Source: Intrasporangium_A sp051961875 (GTDB lineage: Bacteria > Actinomycetota > Actinomycetes > Actinomycetales > Dermatophilaceae). From it: 17,974 bases of DNA. Shown here piece by piece: positions 7,261 to 13,477 of the stretch; within the stretch, counting starts at the first letter, position 1, and each line of letters starts with the position of its first letter. Made by a program: the position numbers and the translations under genes. The stretch covers positions 1 to 17,974 of the forward strand of contig NZ_JBQCCV010000290.1 of NCBI RefSeq assembly GCF_051961875.1. Reading direction: 5' to 3'. A model generated the notes under the pieces. It searched no databases, was not told where the DNA came from, and saw only the letters and a list, made by a program, of their open reading frames with translations.

Positions 7261-8145
7261 TCAGCTGCGCTCGCGGCCGGAGAGCCGCTCGACACCGCGG
7301 AGCAGGCCCGAGTGGTCGAGGCCGCCATCGCCGACCGCCTTGGCCGAGGCCATCAGCTGGGCGACGAGCGAGCCGAGCGGGATCACGACACCGGCCTCAC
7401 GCGCTGCCGCAGTGACGATGCCGAGATCCTTGTGGTGCAGCTGGATGCGGAAGCCGGGCTCGAAGGACCGGGAGAGCATGTTGCCCTTCTTCTGGTCGAG
7501 GACCTTCGACCCGGCCAGGCCGCCGCCGAGGACTTCGAGGGCAGCCTCGGTGTCGACGCCGTAGGCCTCGAGGAAGACGACGGCCTCGGCGAGGGCCTGG
7601 ATGTTGGCGGCGACGATGAGCTGGTTGGCGGCCTTGACCGTCTGGCCCGAGCCGCTCGGCCCGACATGGACAACCGTCTTGCCGACCGCGTCGAGGACCG
7701 GCTTCGCCGCCTCGAAGTCCTCGCCGGCGCCGCCGACCATGATGGACAGGGCGGCGTTCTTGGCACCGGCCTCGCCGCCGGAGACTGGTGCGTCGAGGAG
7801 GCGGAAGCCCCGCTCGCGGGCCTGCTCGGCCAGCTCGACGGTGACGTCGGGGCGGATGCTCGAGAAGTCGATGACGAGGGCGCCCGGCTTGGCGTTGTCG
7901 AAGACGCCGCCCTCCCCCGCGAGGACGTCGCGCACGTCCGGCGAGTCGGGGACCATGACGCAGACGACGTCGGCGTCCGCGACGGCATCGGCGATGGACT
8001 GGGCGGCTCGACCGCCGGCCGCGACGAGCGGCTGCGTCTTGTCGGGTGTGCGGTTGTAGCCGACGACATCGTTGCCGGCGTTCTGCAGATGGACCGCCAT
8101 CGGGCCGCCCATGATGCCGAGACCGATGAAGGCGATGGTGCTCAT
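7261..8145 (-). CDS. glxR: Tartronate semialdehyde reductase
   Basis: This 294-residue member of the 3-hydroxyisobutyrate dehydrogenase family reduces the Gcl product tartronate semialdehyde to D-glycerate with NAD(P)H. Visible motifs are the Rossmann turn GLGIMGG (8-14), the substrate-binding DAPVSGGEAGA (118-128), and the catalytic lysine K171 in VKAANQ. Sequence alone would not separate GlxR from 3-hydroxyisobutyrate dehydrogenase; the position between hyi and gcl decides it. The ATG at 8145 has AAGGAG at 8160-8155. The frame is open far upstream, but that part overlaps hyi in another frame and is not coding. Gaps are 34 bp to hyi and 44 bp to gcl. Confidence 0.94.
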   Translation of the reverse strand: MSTIAFIGLGIMGGPMAVHLQNAGNDVVGYNRTPDKTQPLVAAGGRAAQSIADAVADADVVCVMVPDSPDVRDVLAGEGGVFDNAKPGALVIDFSSIRPDVTVELAEQARERGFRLLDAPVSGGEAGAKNAALSIMVGGAGEDFEAAKPVLDAVGKTVVHVGPSGSGQTVKAANQLIVAANIQALAEAVVFLEAYGVDTEAALEVLGGGLAGSKVLDQKKGNMLSRSFEPGFRIQLHHKDLGIVTAAAREAGVVIPLGSLVAQLMASAKAVGDGGLDHSGLLRGVERLSGRERS

Positions 8146-8179
8146 GTCCTGGATCTCCTTGTGGCTCAGGGTGGTCGAG

Positions 8180-9007
8180 TCAGCTCGAGGCGCCGCGGCG
8201 CTCCCGCGGCAGCCACGAGAGGCTGTCCTCGGTCGTCGTGGTCGGCTTGTACTCGAGCCCGACGTAGCCGCCGTAGCCGGCCGACTGGAGGTCGCCGAGG
8301 TGGCGGTCGATGTCGAGCTGACCAGTGCCGGGCTCCCCCCGCCCGGGGAAGTCGGCGACCTGGACGTGCCCGATGGTCCGGATGTGGTCGCGGATCGCCG
8401 CGTCGACGTCGTCGCCGTTGTTCGCCAGATGGAAGATGTCGAGAAGGAAGGCGACGTTGTCGGCCCCCGCCGCGCGCGCCCGCCCGACGGCGGAGACCGC
8501 ATCGGCAGCGGTGCGCAGGGGGTAGGGCTTCGGCCCGCTCACGGCCTCGACGAGGACGGTCGCACCGATCGCGTCGGCCGCCTTCGCCGCGACGACCAGG
8601 CTCTCGGTGCCAAGCTCGTCCTGCTGCTCGGGCGTCGCGTCGTCGACCCGGTTGCCGTAGAGGGCGTTGAAGACGCCGGTGCCGAGCCGCTCGCCGATCC
8701 CGACGGCCACGTCGACGTTGTCGCGGAACTGCTGTACCCGGGAGGGGATCGACAAGACGCCGCAGTCGGGGCCGGCCAGATCGCCGGCGAAGAAGTTGAG
8801 GCCCGCGAGCCGGACCCCGCCGTCCTCCACGGCCGCGACGAAGGCGTCGACGTCCCTGTCGGCGGGGACGGGCTGGTCCGGCCAGGGCCACCAGAACTCG
8901 ATCACGTCGAAGCCGGCGGCCTTGGCGGCTGCGGGCCGCTCGAGGAGGGGCACCTCGGTAAAGAGCATCGAGCAGTTGGCGAGGTAGCGGAGGTGGTGGG
9001 TCGTCAT
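8180..9007 (-). CDS. hyi: Hydroxypyruvate isomerase
   Basis: This 275-residue TIM-barrel protein of the AP endonuclease 2/xylose isomerase-like fold interconverts hydroxypyruvate and tartronate semialdehyde. Acidic and histidine residues expected at the barrel mouth are present: E154 (VLVEAVSG), D190 (LLDIFH), H214 and D219 (HVQVADFPGRG), and E252 (GLEYKP). The ATG at 9007 is preferred: GGAAGGAAG (9026-9018) lies upstream of it but would sit inside the coding sequence if translation began at the ATGs at 9031 or 9028. E. coli Hyi is 258 residues, so this one is slightly longer at the C-terminus. It is the first gene of the hyi-glxR-gcl-glxK operon, with a recognisable promoter at 9098-9070. 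Confidence 0.93.
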   Translation of the reverse strand: MTTHHLRYLANCSMLFTEVPLLERPAAAKAAGFDVIEFWWPWPDQPVPADRDVDAFVAAVEDGGVRLAGLNFFAGDLAGPDCGVLSIPSRVQQFRDNVDVAVGIGERLGTGVFNALYGNRVDDATPEQQDELGTESLVVAAKAADAIGATVLVEAVSGPKPYPLRTAADAVSAVGRARAAGADNVAFLLDIFHLANNGDDVDAAIRDHIRTIGHVQVADFPGRGEPGTGQLDIDRHLGDLQSAGYGGYVGLEYKPTTTTEDSLSWLPRERRGASS

Positions 9008-9029
9008 GACCGGCTCACTTCCTTCCATC

Positions 9030-9046
9030 ATTTCGTATTGCGGAAC
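9030..9046 (-). promoter_or_regulatory. Putative operator in the hyi leader
   Basis: On the minus strand this reads GTTCCGCAATACGAAAT. It shares TTCCGCAA and the downstream G.AA with the allB/allE site (3245-3229). It lies between the predicted transcription start (about 9063) and the hyi ribosome binding site, where a bound repressor would block elongation. Confidence 0.5.
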
Positions 9047-9069
9047 TCTATATCTGTATCGTGAAATTC

Positions 9070-9098
9070 ACGGTAGATCGTCGGCATGCCGAGGTCAA
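9070..9098 (-). promoter_or_regulatory. Promoter of hyi-glxR-gcl-glxK
   Basis: Minus strand: -35 TTGACC (9098-9093), exactly 17 bp, then -10 TACCGT (9075-9070). The spacer contains a perfect 12-bp palindrome, TCGGCATGCCGA (9081-9092). A perfect 13-bp palindrome, CGTGAAATTCACG (9060-9072), overlaps the -10 box and the expected start site. Both palindromes are well placed to bind a regulator. Confidence 0.6.
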
Positions 9099-9154
9099 CC
9101 CCCAAGATGCCGGGGGATGGACCGGGGCGCCGGGGCCGACGGCACCGCGTATGC

Positions 9155-9186
9155 CGCTCAGCGGGAGTCGCTCAGCCCGCCGAGCG
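9155..9186 (-). terminator. Terminator-like hairpin after the permease gene
   Basis: CGCTCAGCGGG (9155-9165) pairs with CCCGCCGAGCG (9176-9186), 10 of 11 positions, with a 10-nt loop. It lies 28 bases beyond the permease stop on the minus strand. There is no T-run. It separates the urate operon from the hyi promoter. The 206-bp gap 9008-9213 otherwise holds the hyi promoter and operator and no gene. Confidence 0.45.
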
Positions 9187-9213
9187 CCATACGTGGTGCG
9201 GTTGAGCGTGCGG

Positions 9214-10668
9214 TCAGCTCTCGGCGGCCGGCTTGCGGCGGCTGTTCGGCACCGGGCGCTTCTCCCCGCGCAGCTCGTCGTCGAGGGTGTCGCCGAGCTC
9301 GTCGTACTCGCTCTCGGCGGCCGCGAAGACCGACGCCCCCGGCCTGTTGCCCGCCCTGACCTCGTTGAACAGCAGGTTGAGGACGACCGCGACGACCGCC
9401 GTCGCGCTGATGCCGGAGTGCATGATGACGCTGAACCAGGTCGGGAACGCGTCCCAGAAGGTCGGCGCTGCGATCGGGATGATGCCGACCGCGATGGCAA
9501 CGGACACGATGACCATGTTGAGGTTGTCGTGGTAGTCGACCCGCGAGAGCGTACGGATACCACTCGCCGCGACGGAGCCGAACAGGACGATGCCGGCGCC
9601 TCCGAGGACGGGATACGGGATCGCGGCGACGACGGCGCCGACGACCGGTAGCAGCCCGAGCACGAGGAGGACTCCGCCGCCGGCTGCCACCGCGAAGCGG
9701 CTCTTGATGCCGGTCAGCGCGACGAGGCCGACGTTCTGGGCGAAGGCACTGCACGGGAAGCTGCCGAAGACCGGTGCGACGGTCGTGGAGACCATGTCGG
9801 CCCGGAGCCCGTCCGCGACCCGCTTGGCGTCGACCGGTGTCCCGACGATCTCGCCGATCGCGAGGATGTCGGCCGTCGTCTCGGTCATGATGACGAGCAC
9901 GACGATGGTCATCGAGACGATGGCCCCGGCCTGGAAGGTCGGCGTCCCGAAGTGGAGGATCGGCGGCAGGGCGAAGATCTTCGTCTCGCCGACCTTGGAG
10001 AAGTCGGCCTTCCCGACCAGGGCCGCGATCAGCGTGCCGACGACCAGGCCGATGAGGATGGACAGACGGGAGATCGGCCCCTGGAAGACCCTGCTGATGA
10101 CCAGGATGATGAGCAGGGTCAGGCCGGCGAACGCGATGTTCGAGACGGACCCGTAGCCGGGCGCCTTGGCGTCGTTGCCCATCGCCCAGCTGAACGCGAC
10201 GGGCATGAGGGACAGGCCGATCACGGTGATGATCGTTCCCGTGACGACGGCTGGGAACAGCCGCACGAGCTGGGCGAAGAAGGACGACAGGACGAGGCCG
10301 ATCAGGCCGGCCACGATGATCGCGCCGAAGACGGGGCGCACCCCACCGTGCTGGGCGATGGCGACCATGGTGGACACGCTCGCGAAGGAGATGCCCTGGA
10401 CGATCGGCAGCCGGCTGCCGAACCGCCCGAGGCCGAGAGTCTGCAGCAGCGTGGCGAGCCCGCTGATGAACAGTCCGGCCGTGACGAGCAGGGCCATGTC
10501 ACCGGCGGAGAGGCCGGCGGCGCCGCCCACGATGAGCGGTGGCGCGATGACCCCGCCGTACATCGTCAGGATGTGCTGGGTGCCGTAGACGAGCAGCTGG
10601 CCGAAGCCGTACTTCTGGTCTTCAGGTCGAGCAGGGGCAGGACGCTCCTCGACGGATTTCGTTGCCAT
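9214..10668 (-). CDS. NCS2 (nucleobase-ascorbate transporter) family permease, likely urate/xanthine
   Basis: This 484-residue inner-membrane protein has many hydrophobic segments consistent with the 14-helix NCS2 fold. Family signatures are the QH pair at 31-32 (GTQHILTMYGG), TETTADILAIGE with the conserved acidic E263, and the NAT motif QNVGLVALTG at 311-320 followed by IKSR. Members import uracil, xanthine or urate with protons or sodium. The position directly after urate oxidase (28-bp gap), in one operon with uraD and uraH, points to urate or xanthine; the sequence alone does not fix the substrate. The tail after about residue 445 is charged and cytoplasmic. The ATG at 10668 has GGAG at 10681-10678. 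Confidence 0.92.
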   Translation of the reverse strand: MATKSVEERPAPARPEDQKYGFGQLLVYGTQHILTMYGGVIAPPLIVGGAAGLSAGDMALLVTAGLFISGLATLLQTLGLGRFGSRLPIVQGISFASVSTMVAIAQHGGVRPVFGAIIVAGLIGLVLSSFFAQLVRLFPAVVTGTIITVIGLSLMPVAFSWAMGNDAKAPGYGSVSNIAFAGLTLLIILVISRVFQGPISRLSILIGLVVGTLIAALVGKADFSKVGETKIFALPPILHFGTPTFQAGAIVSMTIVVLVIMTETTADILAIGEIVGTPVDAKRVADGLRADMVSTTVAPVFGSFPCSAFAQNVGLVALTGIKSRFAVAAGGGVLLVLGLLPVVGAVVAAIPYPVLGGAGIVLFGSVAASGIRTLSRVDYHDNLNMVIVSVAIAVGIIPIAAPTFWDAFPTWFSVIMHSGISATAVVAVVLNLLFNEVRAGNRPGASVFAAAESEYDELGDTLDDELRGEKRPVPNSRRKPAAES

Positions 10669-10696
10669 GGGTGGACGCTCCGTTCAGGACATGGCT

Positions 10697-11605
10697 TCAG
10701 ACGAAGGCCGGAACGGCGTGCCACGCTGAGCCGGGGTCGGTCCCGTCGTCCCGCAGGACGGTGGCCTCGATGAGCCCGTAGGGGCGGTCGGCGGCATAGA
10801 ACACCTCGTTGGGGTTCTCGACGCCGAAGGGCGACAGGTCGACGAGGAAGTGGTGCTTGTTGGGCGCCGAGAACTTGATCTCGTCGAGCTGCGGGAACTG
10901 CTCGAGCGCGGCCTCGCCCATGCCGTAGAGCGTCTGCTGGAGGGCGTAGGAGTGGATCGTCGCGAACTTCTCGAGCAGGACGGCCTTGATGCCCTCGTAG
11001 TCCTTGTTCCAGTCGACGCCGTCGGTCGTGTTGTAGCGCCAGCGGGCGATCAGGGACGTTGCCATGATCCGGTCGTTCGTCGGCTCGAGGGTCGTGTACT
11101 TGTCCTTGAGGAAGCCGTGGAACTCTGAGCCGGTCGACTTGAGGACGACGAGGTCCTTGATGCCGGACACGACGTAGGCCTTGCGGTCGGCGCCACGGCC
11201 GTCGACGTTGACGACTGCAGTGCGGACCCCGCCACCGGTCTGGACGAAGGCATGGTCGTGCTCCTTGCCCTCCGCCTGGATCCGGCTCCACGTCACCTCG
11301 TCAAGCTCGATGCGGGCGCCGTCCGCCCGAGGCGAGGTGGCGAGGAAGTGGTCGGCCAGCTCGAGGCCGAACTGCTCGGGCGACTCGATGCCCTTCTCCT
11401 TCGCGAAGGAGAAGACGGTGTTCTTCTGGGTGTCGGTCGGCAGGACCTCGCCCTGGTCACCATGGATGTGCGCCTCGCTGAAGTCGCCGCGCAGAGAGGT
11501 GCCCACTGTGAGATCACGGATCTCGTGGCGGGGGGTGTCACGGTAGACCCGGACGACGTGGGTCTGGGCCTTGCCGTACTGATTGGGTCCAAGCTTGATG
11601 GCCAT
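10697..11605 (-). CDS. Urate oxidase (uricase)
   Basis: This 302-residue cofactor-free enzyme oxidises urate with O2 to 5-hydroxyisourate and H2O2. Residues aligned with the Aspergillus uricase active site are visible: K12 (YGKAQ), T57 (PTDTQKNT), F162 (SEFHGF), R179 (TNDRIMAT), and the His in PNKHHFLVDL near residue 250. Both tunnelling-fold domains are present and length is normal. The ATG at 11605 is 6 bases after the uraH stop; its ribosome binding site GGGAG (11620-11616) lies within the uraH end, so the two are probably coupled. It is a stand-alone uricase, not the OHCU decarboxylase-uricase fusion of Bacillus PucL. Confidence 0.97.
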   Translation of the reverse strand: MAIKLGPNQYGKAQTHVVRVYRDTPRHEIRDLTVGTSLRGDFSEAHIHGDQGEVLPTDTQKNTVFSFAKEKGIESPEQFGLELADHFLATSPRADGARIELDEVTWSRIQAEGKEHDHAFVQTGGGVRTAVVNVDGRGADRKAYVVSGIKDLVVLKSTGSEFHGFLKDKYTTLEPTNDRIMATSLIARWRYNTTDGVDWNKDYEGIKAVLLEKFATIHSYALQQTLYGMGEAALEQFPQLDEIKFSAPNKHHFLVDLSPFGVENPNEVFYAADRPYGLIEATVLRDDGTDPGSAWHAVPAFV

Positions 11606-11611
11606 GGGAAG

Positions 11612-11944
11612 TCAACTCCCTCGATAAGTCGAGTAAGCGAATGGGGACAGCAGTACCGGCACGTGGTAGTGCTGCTCGGGATCGGCCAGCGTGAAGGTGA
11701 GGCTGACCTCGGGGAAGAAGGCGTTCTGGCCCGTGGCGGTGAAGTAGCTCGCGGTGTCGAACACCAGGCGGTAGGTGCCGGCCTCGACCCGATCGGGGCC
11801 GAGGTCGCCGACCCGGCCGTCCGCATTGGTCTTCGCGGTGGCCAGGGTGGTCACGGTGTCGGTGATGGATTCGAGGCGGACCGGCACACCTTCTGCCGGC
11901 CTGCCCAGTGCGGTGTCGAGGACATGGGTGGTGATCGCGCTCAT
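11612..11944 (-). CDS. uraH: 5-hydroxyisourate hydrolase (transthyretin-like)
   Basis: This 110-residue protein hydrolyses 5-hydroxyisourate to OHCU. It has the three family marks: N-terminal ITTHVLDTALGRPA with H7, the central DGRVGDL with the catalytic Arg, QHYHVPVLLSP with the second histidine site, and the C-terminal YRGS at 107-110. There is no signal peptide, so it is cytosolic. The ATG overlaps the uraD stop by 4 bp (ATGA at 11944-11941) and its stop is 6 bases before the urate oxidase start, so uraD, uraH and uricase are tightly coupled and probably made in fixed ratio. Confidence 0.97.
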   Translation of the reverse strand: MSAITTHVLDTALGRPAEGVPVRLESITDTVTTLATAKTNADGRVGDLGPDRVEAGTYRLVFDTASYFTATGQNAFFPEVSLTFTLADPEQHYHVPVLLSPFAYSTYRGS

Positions 11945-12438
11945 GACTCGACGACCTTTCGGAGACGGAGGAGCGCGATCTTGCGCAGCTCCTCTGCGAC
12001 AACGGCTGCCTCGGTCGCGTCGTCGTTGCCGAGACGCTCCCGCAGCGAGGCGAGGATCTGCTCACCGCTGAGGCCGGTGGCGCAGATGAGGAAGACCCGT
12101 CCGAAACGCTTTTCGTAGGCGCGGTTGCCCTCGAGGAGGTCCTGCTGCGTCTGCTCGTCGCGAGAGACGGTGGACTGCTCCTCGCGGGACCAGGCCGCCT
12201 CAGTGCCCGCGCCCTTGGCCCGCTCCCCGATCCGGGGGTGGGCAGCCAGAGCCCGGTCGACCTCGGCCGGGGTGAACCGGCGGGCCGCCGCGTTCGCGAC
12301 GGCGAGCAGACTCTCGACGTCTGCGTAGGGCCGCCCCTCTCGGACGGCGTCGGCCCAGCTGGGCACGTCACAACAGGCGAGCAGCGTCTTGGTGAGGACG
12401 TCGTCCTCGACATGGTTGATGCGGTCGAGTGCGATCAC
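11941..12438 (-). CDS. uraD: OHCU decarboxylase
   Basis: This 165-residue helical protein decarboxylates 2-oxo-4-hydroxy-4-carboxy-5-ureidoimidazoline to S-allantoin, ensuring the correct enantiomer. H67 in HPRIGER is the known catalytic histidine; the SREEQ stretch (about 92-96) and FGRVFLICATGLS near the C-terminus are also conserved. I chose GTG at 12438, which gives the typical N-terminus (M)IALDRINH and has AAGGTGG (12448-12442) upstream. A GTG at 12459 would add seven residues without a good ribosome binding site. It is the first gene of the urate operon, preceded by a 146-bp gap with inverted repeats. Confidence 0.95.
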   Translation of the reverse strand: MIALDRINHVEDDVLTKTLLACCDVPSWADAVREGRPYADVESLLAVANAAARRFTPAEVDRALAAHPRIGERAKGAGTEAAWSREEQSTVSRDEQTQQDLLEGNRAYEKRFGRVFLICATGLSGEQILASLRERLGNDDATEAAVVAEELRKIALLRLRKVVES

Positions 12439-12462
12439 AGGCCACCTTGCCTCTCTCACTTC

Positions 12463-12490
12463 ACGGAATCAGTTTTCCGTTACTCGAAAG
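12463..12490. promoter_or_regulatory. Putative operator of the urate operon
   Basis: Two overlapping elements are seen. ACGGAA (12463-12468) and TTCCGT (12475-12480) are perfect 6-bp arms with a 6-nt spacer. The plus-strand 17-mer TTTCCGTTACTCGAAAG (12474-12490) matches the sites before allB/allE and hyi at TTCCG..A...G(A/G)AA. They lie 25-52 bases upstream of the uraD start codon, between the candidate promoter and the ribosome binding site. Confidence 0.5.
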
Positions 12491-12494
12491 AGTG

Positions 12495-12529
12495 ACACGG
12501 CCCCTCTGGGAGGGTCAACAGTTTGTTGA
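12495..12529 (-). promoter_or_regulatory. Candidate -35 region and inverted repeat before uraD
   Basis: On the minus strand TTGACC (12518-12513) could be a -35 box, as at hyi, but no good -10 box follows at 17 bp. A 15-bp palindrome, TCAACA-GTT-TGTTGA (12515-12529), overlaps it, and CCCTC/GAGGG (12502-12514) falls in the spacer. Regulator binding here is plausible but unproven. Confidence 0.3.
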
Positions 12530-12586
12530 AGACAATTTTTCGGTCGCTGTCGGCGGGTCGGCAGGCGGTGCGTCGGACCCCGGCAG

Positions 12587-12601
12587 CACGGCTGCGCCGT
12601 G
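12587..12601 (-). terminator. Short hairpin after the helix-turn-helix gene
   Basis: CACGGC (12587-12592) and GCCGTG (12596-12601) pair perfectly around a 3-nt loop, 4 bases beyond the stop codon of the helix-turn-helix gene. No T-run follows on the minus strand, so termination may be partial. Confidence 0.4.
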
Positions 12602-12605
12602 AGGC

Positions 12606-13001
12606 TCAGCCGGCCCGGTCGCGGTTCAGGTAGTTGTAGACGGTGAAGCGCGAGACCCCGAGCGCCTCGGCGATGGCCTCGGCCGACCTCCGGTAGGTGA
12701 AGGCTCCGCGCTCCTCGAGGATGCGCACCGCTCGCTGCTTGAGGGGCCGGCTCAGCGGGTCGAGCGGCGCGCCCAGCTCGGTCGCGACGACCTGCATGAG
12801 GTGCTCGAGGCTGCTGGGCTCGCTCGGCGCCGAAGCACTCTCGAGGCGAACCGCCAGTGCAGGCCGCCCCTCCCACTCAAGGACGACGTCGCCTGGGCGT
12901 CGTTCCGCCAGGGGAACGACATCGCCGCCGATCTGCGCGAGCAGCGGCTGGATCGCCTCGGCGAGGGCCTCGTGGGCCGGCCGGTCACTCGCCGTCGGCA
13001 C
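12606..13001 (-). CDS. Small transcriptional regulator with C-terminal helix-turn-helix
   Basis: This 131-residue protein has an N-terminal part of unknown fold (about 1-80; an acidic stretch with DVVLEWEGRPALAV) and a C-terminal DNA-binding segment (88-127). KQRAVRILEERGAF...AEAIAEALGVSRFTVYNYLNR resembles the helix-turn-helix of the YheO/DauR type (HTH_22). The GTG at 13001 overlaps the upstream thiamine-binding-like gene by 17 bases; no other start fits. It lies immediately upstream of the urate operon on the same strand and is the only transcription factor in the window, so it is the natural candidate to bind the repeats at 12463-12529. That link is inference. Regulators known for ureide genes (PucR, AllR of the IclR family) are different proteins, and one may be encoded elsewhere. 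Confidence 0.8.
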   Translation of the reverse strand: MPTASDRPAHEALAEAIQPLLAQIGGDVVPLAERRPGDVVLEWEGRPALAVRLESASAPSEPSSLEHLMQVVATELGAPLDPLSRPLKQRAVRILEERGAFTYRRSAEAIAEALGVSRFTVYNYLNRDRAG

Positions 13002-13233
13002 GGTACACCTGAAGGGTGATCCGGGAGGCGCCCGCCTGCAGGGCCGCCTCGACGATGGGCCCGAGGGCCTTGACGATGTCGTCCGACTGGCCGGTGACGA
13101 GCGTGCCGAGCGGACCGAAGTCGGCCGTGAGCCCCGCCTCCGTCGCGACGCTGAGCGCGCGGATCGCATGGGCCGGCGCCTCGTCCGCCTCGCCGACGAA
13201 CGGCTCCGTCGTGAACTCGACCTCCAGCCGCAT
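12985..13233 (-). CDS. Thiamine-binding-like protein, MTH1187/YqgV family
   Basis: This 82-residue protein starts MRLEVEFTTEPFVGEADEAP and continues HAIRALSVA, then GLTADFGPLGTLVTGQ, ending GASRITLQVYRADGE. This is the small ferredoxin-like fold of the MTH1187/YkoF family (PF01910), in which some members bind thiamine. The local pattern DFGPLGT and the closing beta strand RITLQV are characteristic. It overlaps the helix-turn-helix gene by 17 bases and is made with it. No thiamine gene is nearby, so the ligand is open; it could be a sensor partner of the regulator, which is inference. The ATG at 13233 has only GAGGG directly adjoining it. Confidence 0.82.
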   Translation of the reverse strand: MRLEVEFTTEPFVGEADEAPAHAIRALSVATEAGLTADFGPLGTLVTGQSDDIVKALGPIVEAALQAGASRITLQVYRADGE

Positions 13234-13326
13234 CCCTCGAACCTACCCGCCGCGTCCCGATCTGAGGAGGGATGCCGCCGAGCTCGCTGGCGGGGCACCA
13301 CCCGGTCGCGCCTCATGCCCTGACCC

Positions 13327-13446
13327 GCTGCCCCTCCCACCGGGGCAAGGGGCCCGCTGCCCCTCTGAGCGGGGCAAGGGGCCAGCTGCCCCTCTGAACG
13401 GGGCAAGGGGCAAGGGGCTGTACCGCTGCTGCCCCTCACGCAGCAG
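13327..13446. repeat. G-rich 29-bp tandem repeat with hairpins
   Basis: Three units start with GCTGCCCCTC at 13327, 13356 and 13385, exactly 29 bp apart, each able to fold as GCCCC..GGGGC followed by AAGGGGC. A partial extension (CAAGGGG repeated to 13417) follows, then CTGCTG/CAGCAG (13426-13431 with 13441-13446). The array fills most of the 244-bp gap (13234-13477) between the Nudix stop and the YqgV-like gene start. It lies downstream of the Nudix gene and may end its transcript. No gene is supported in this gap. Confidence 0.85.
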
Positions 13447-13477
13447 GGGGCCAGCGGGGCGGGGTGACGTGCCGGGC

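Noticed and set aside
8146..8502. N-terminal extension of glxR
   Set aside because: It overlaps hyi in another frame and is Arg/Ser-rich. The ATG at 8145 has a good ribosome binding site and gives the normal Rossmann start.
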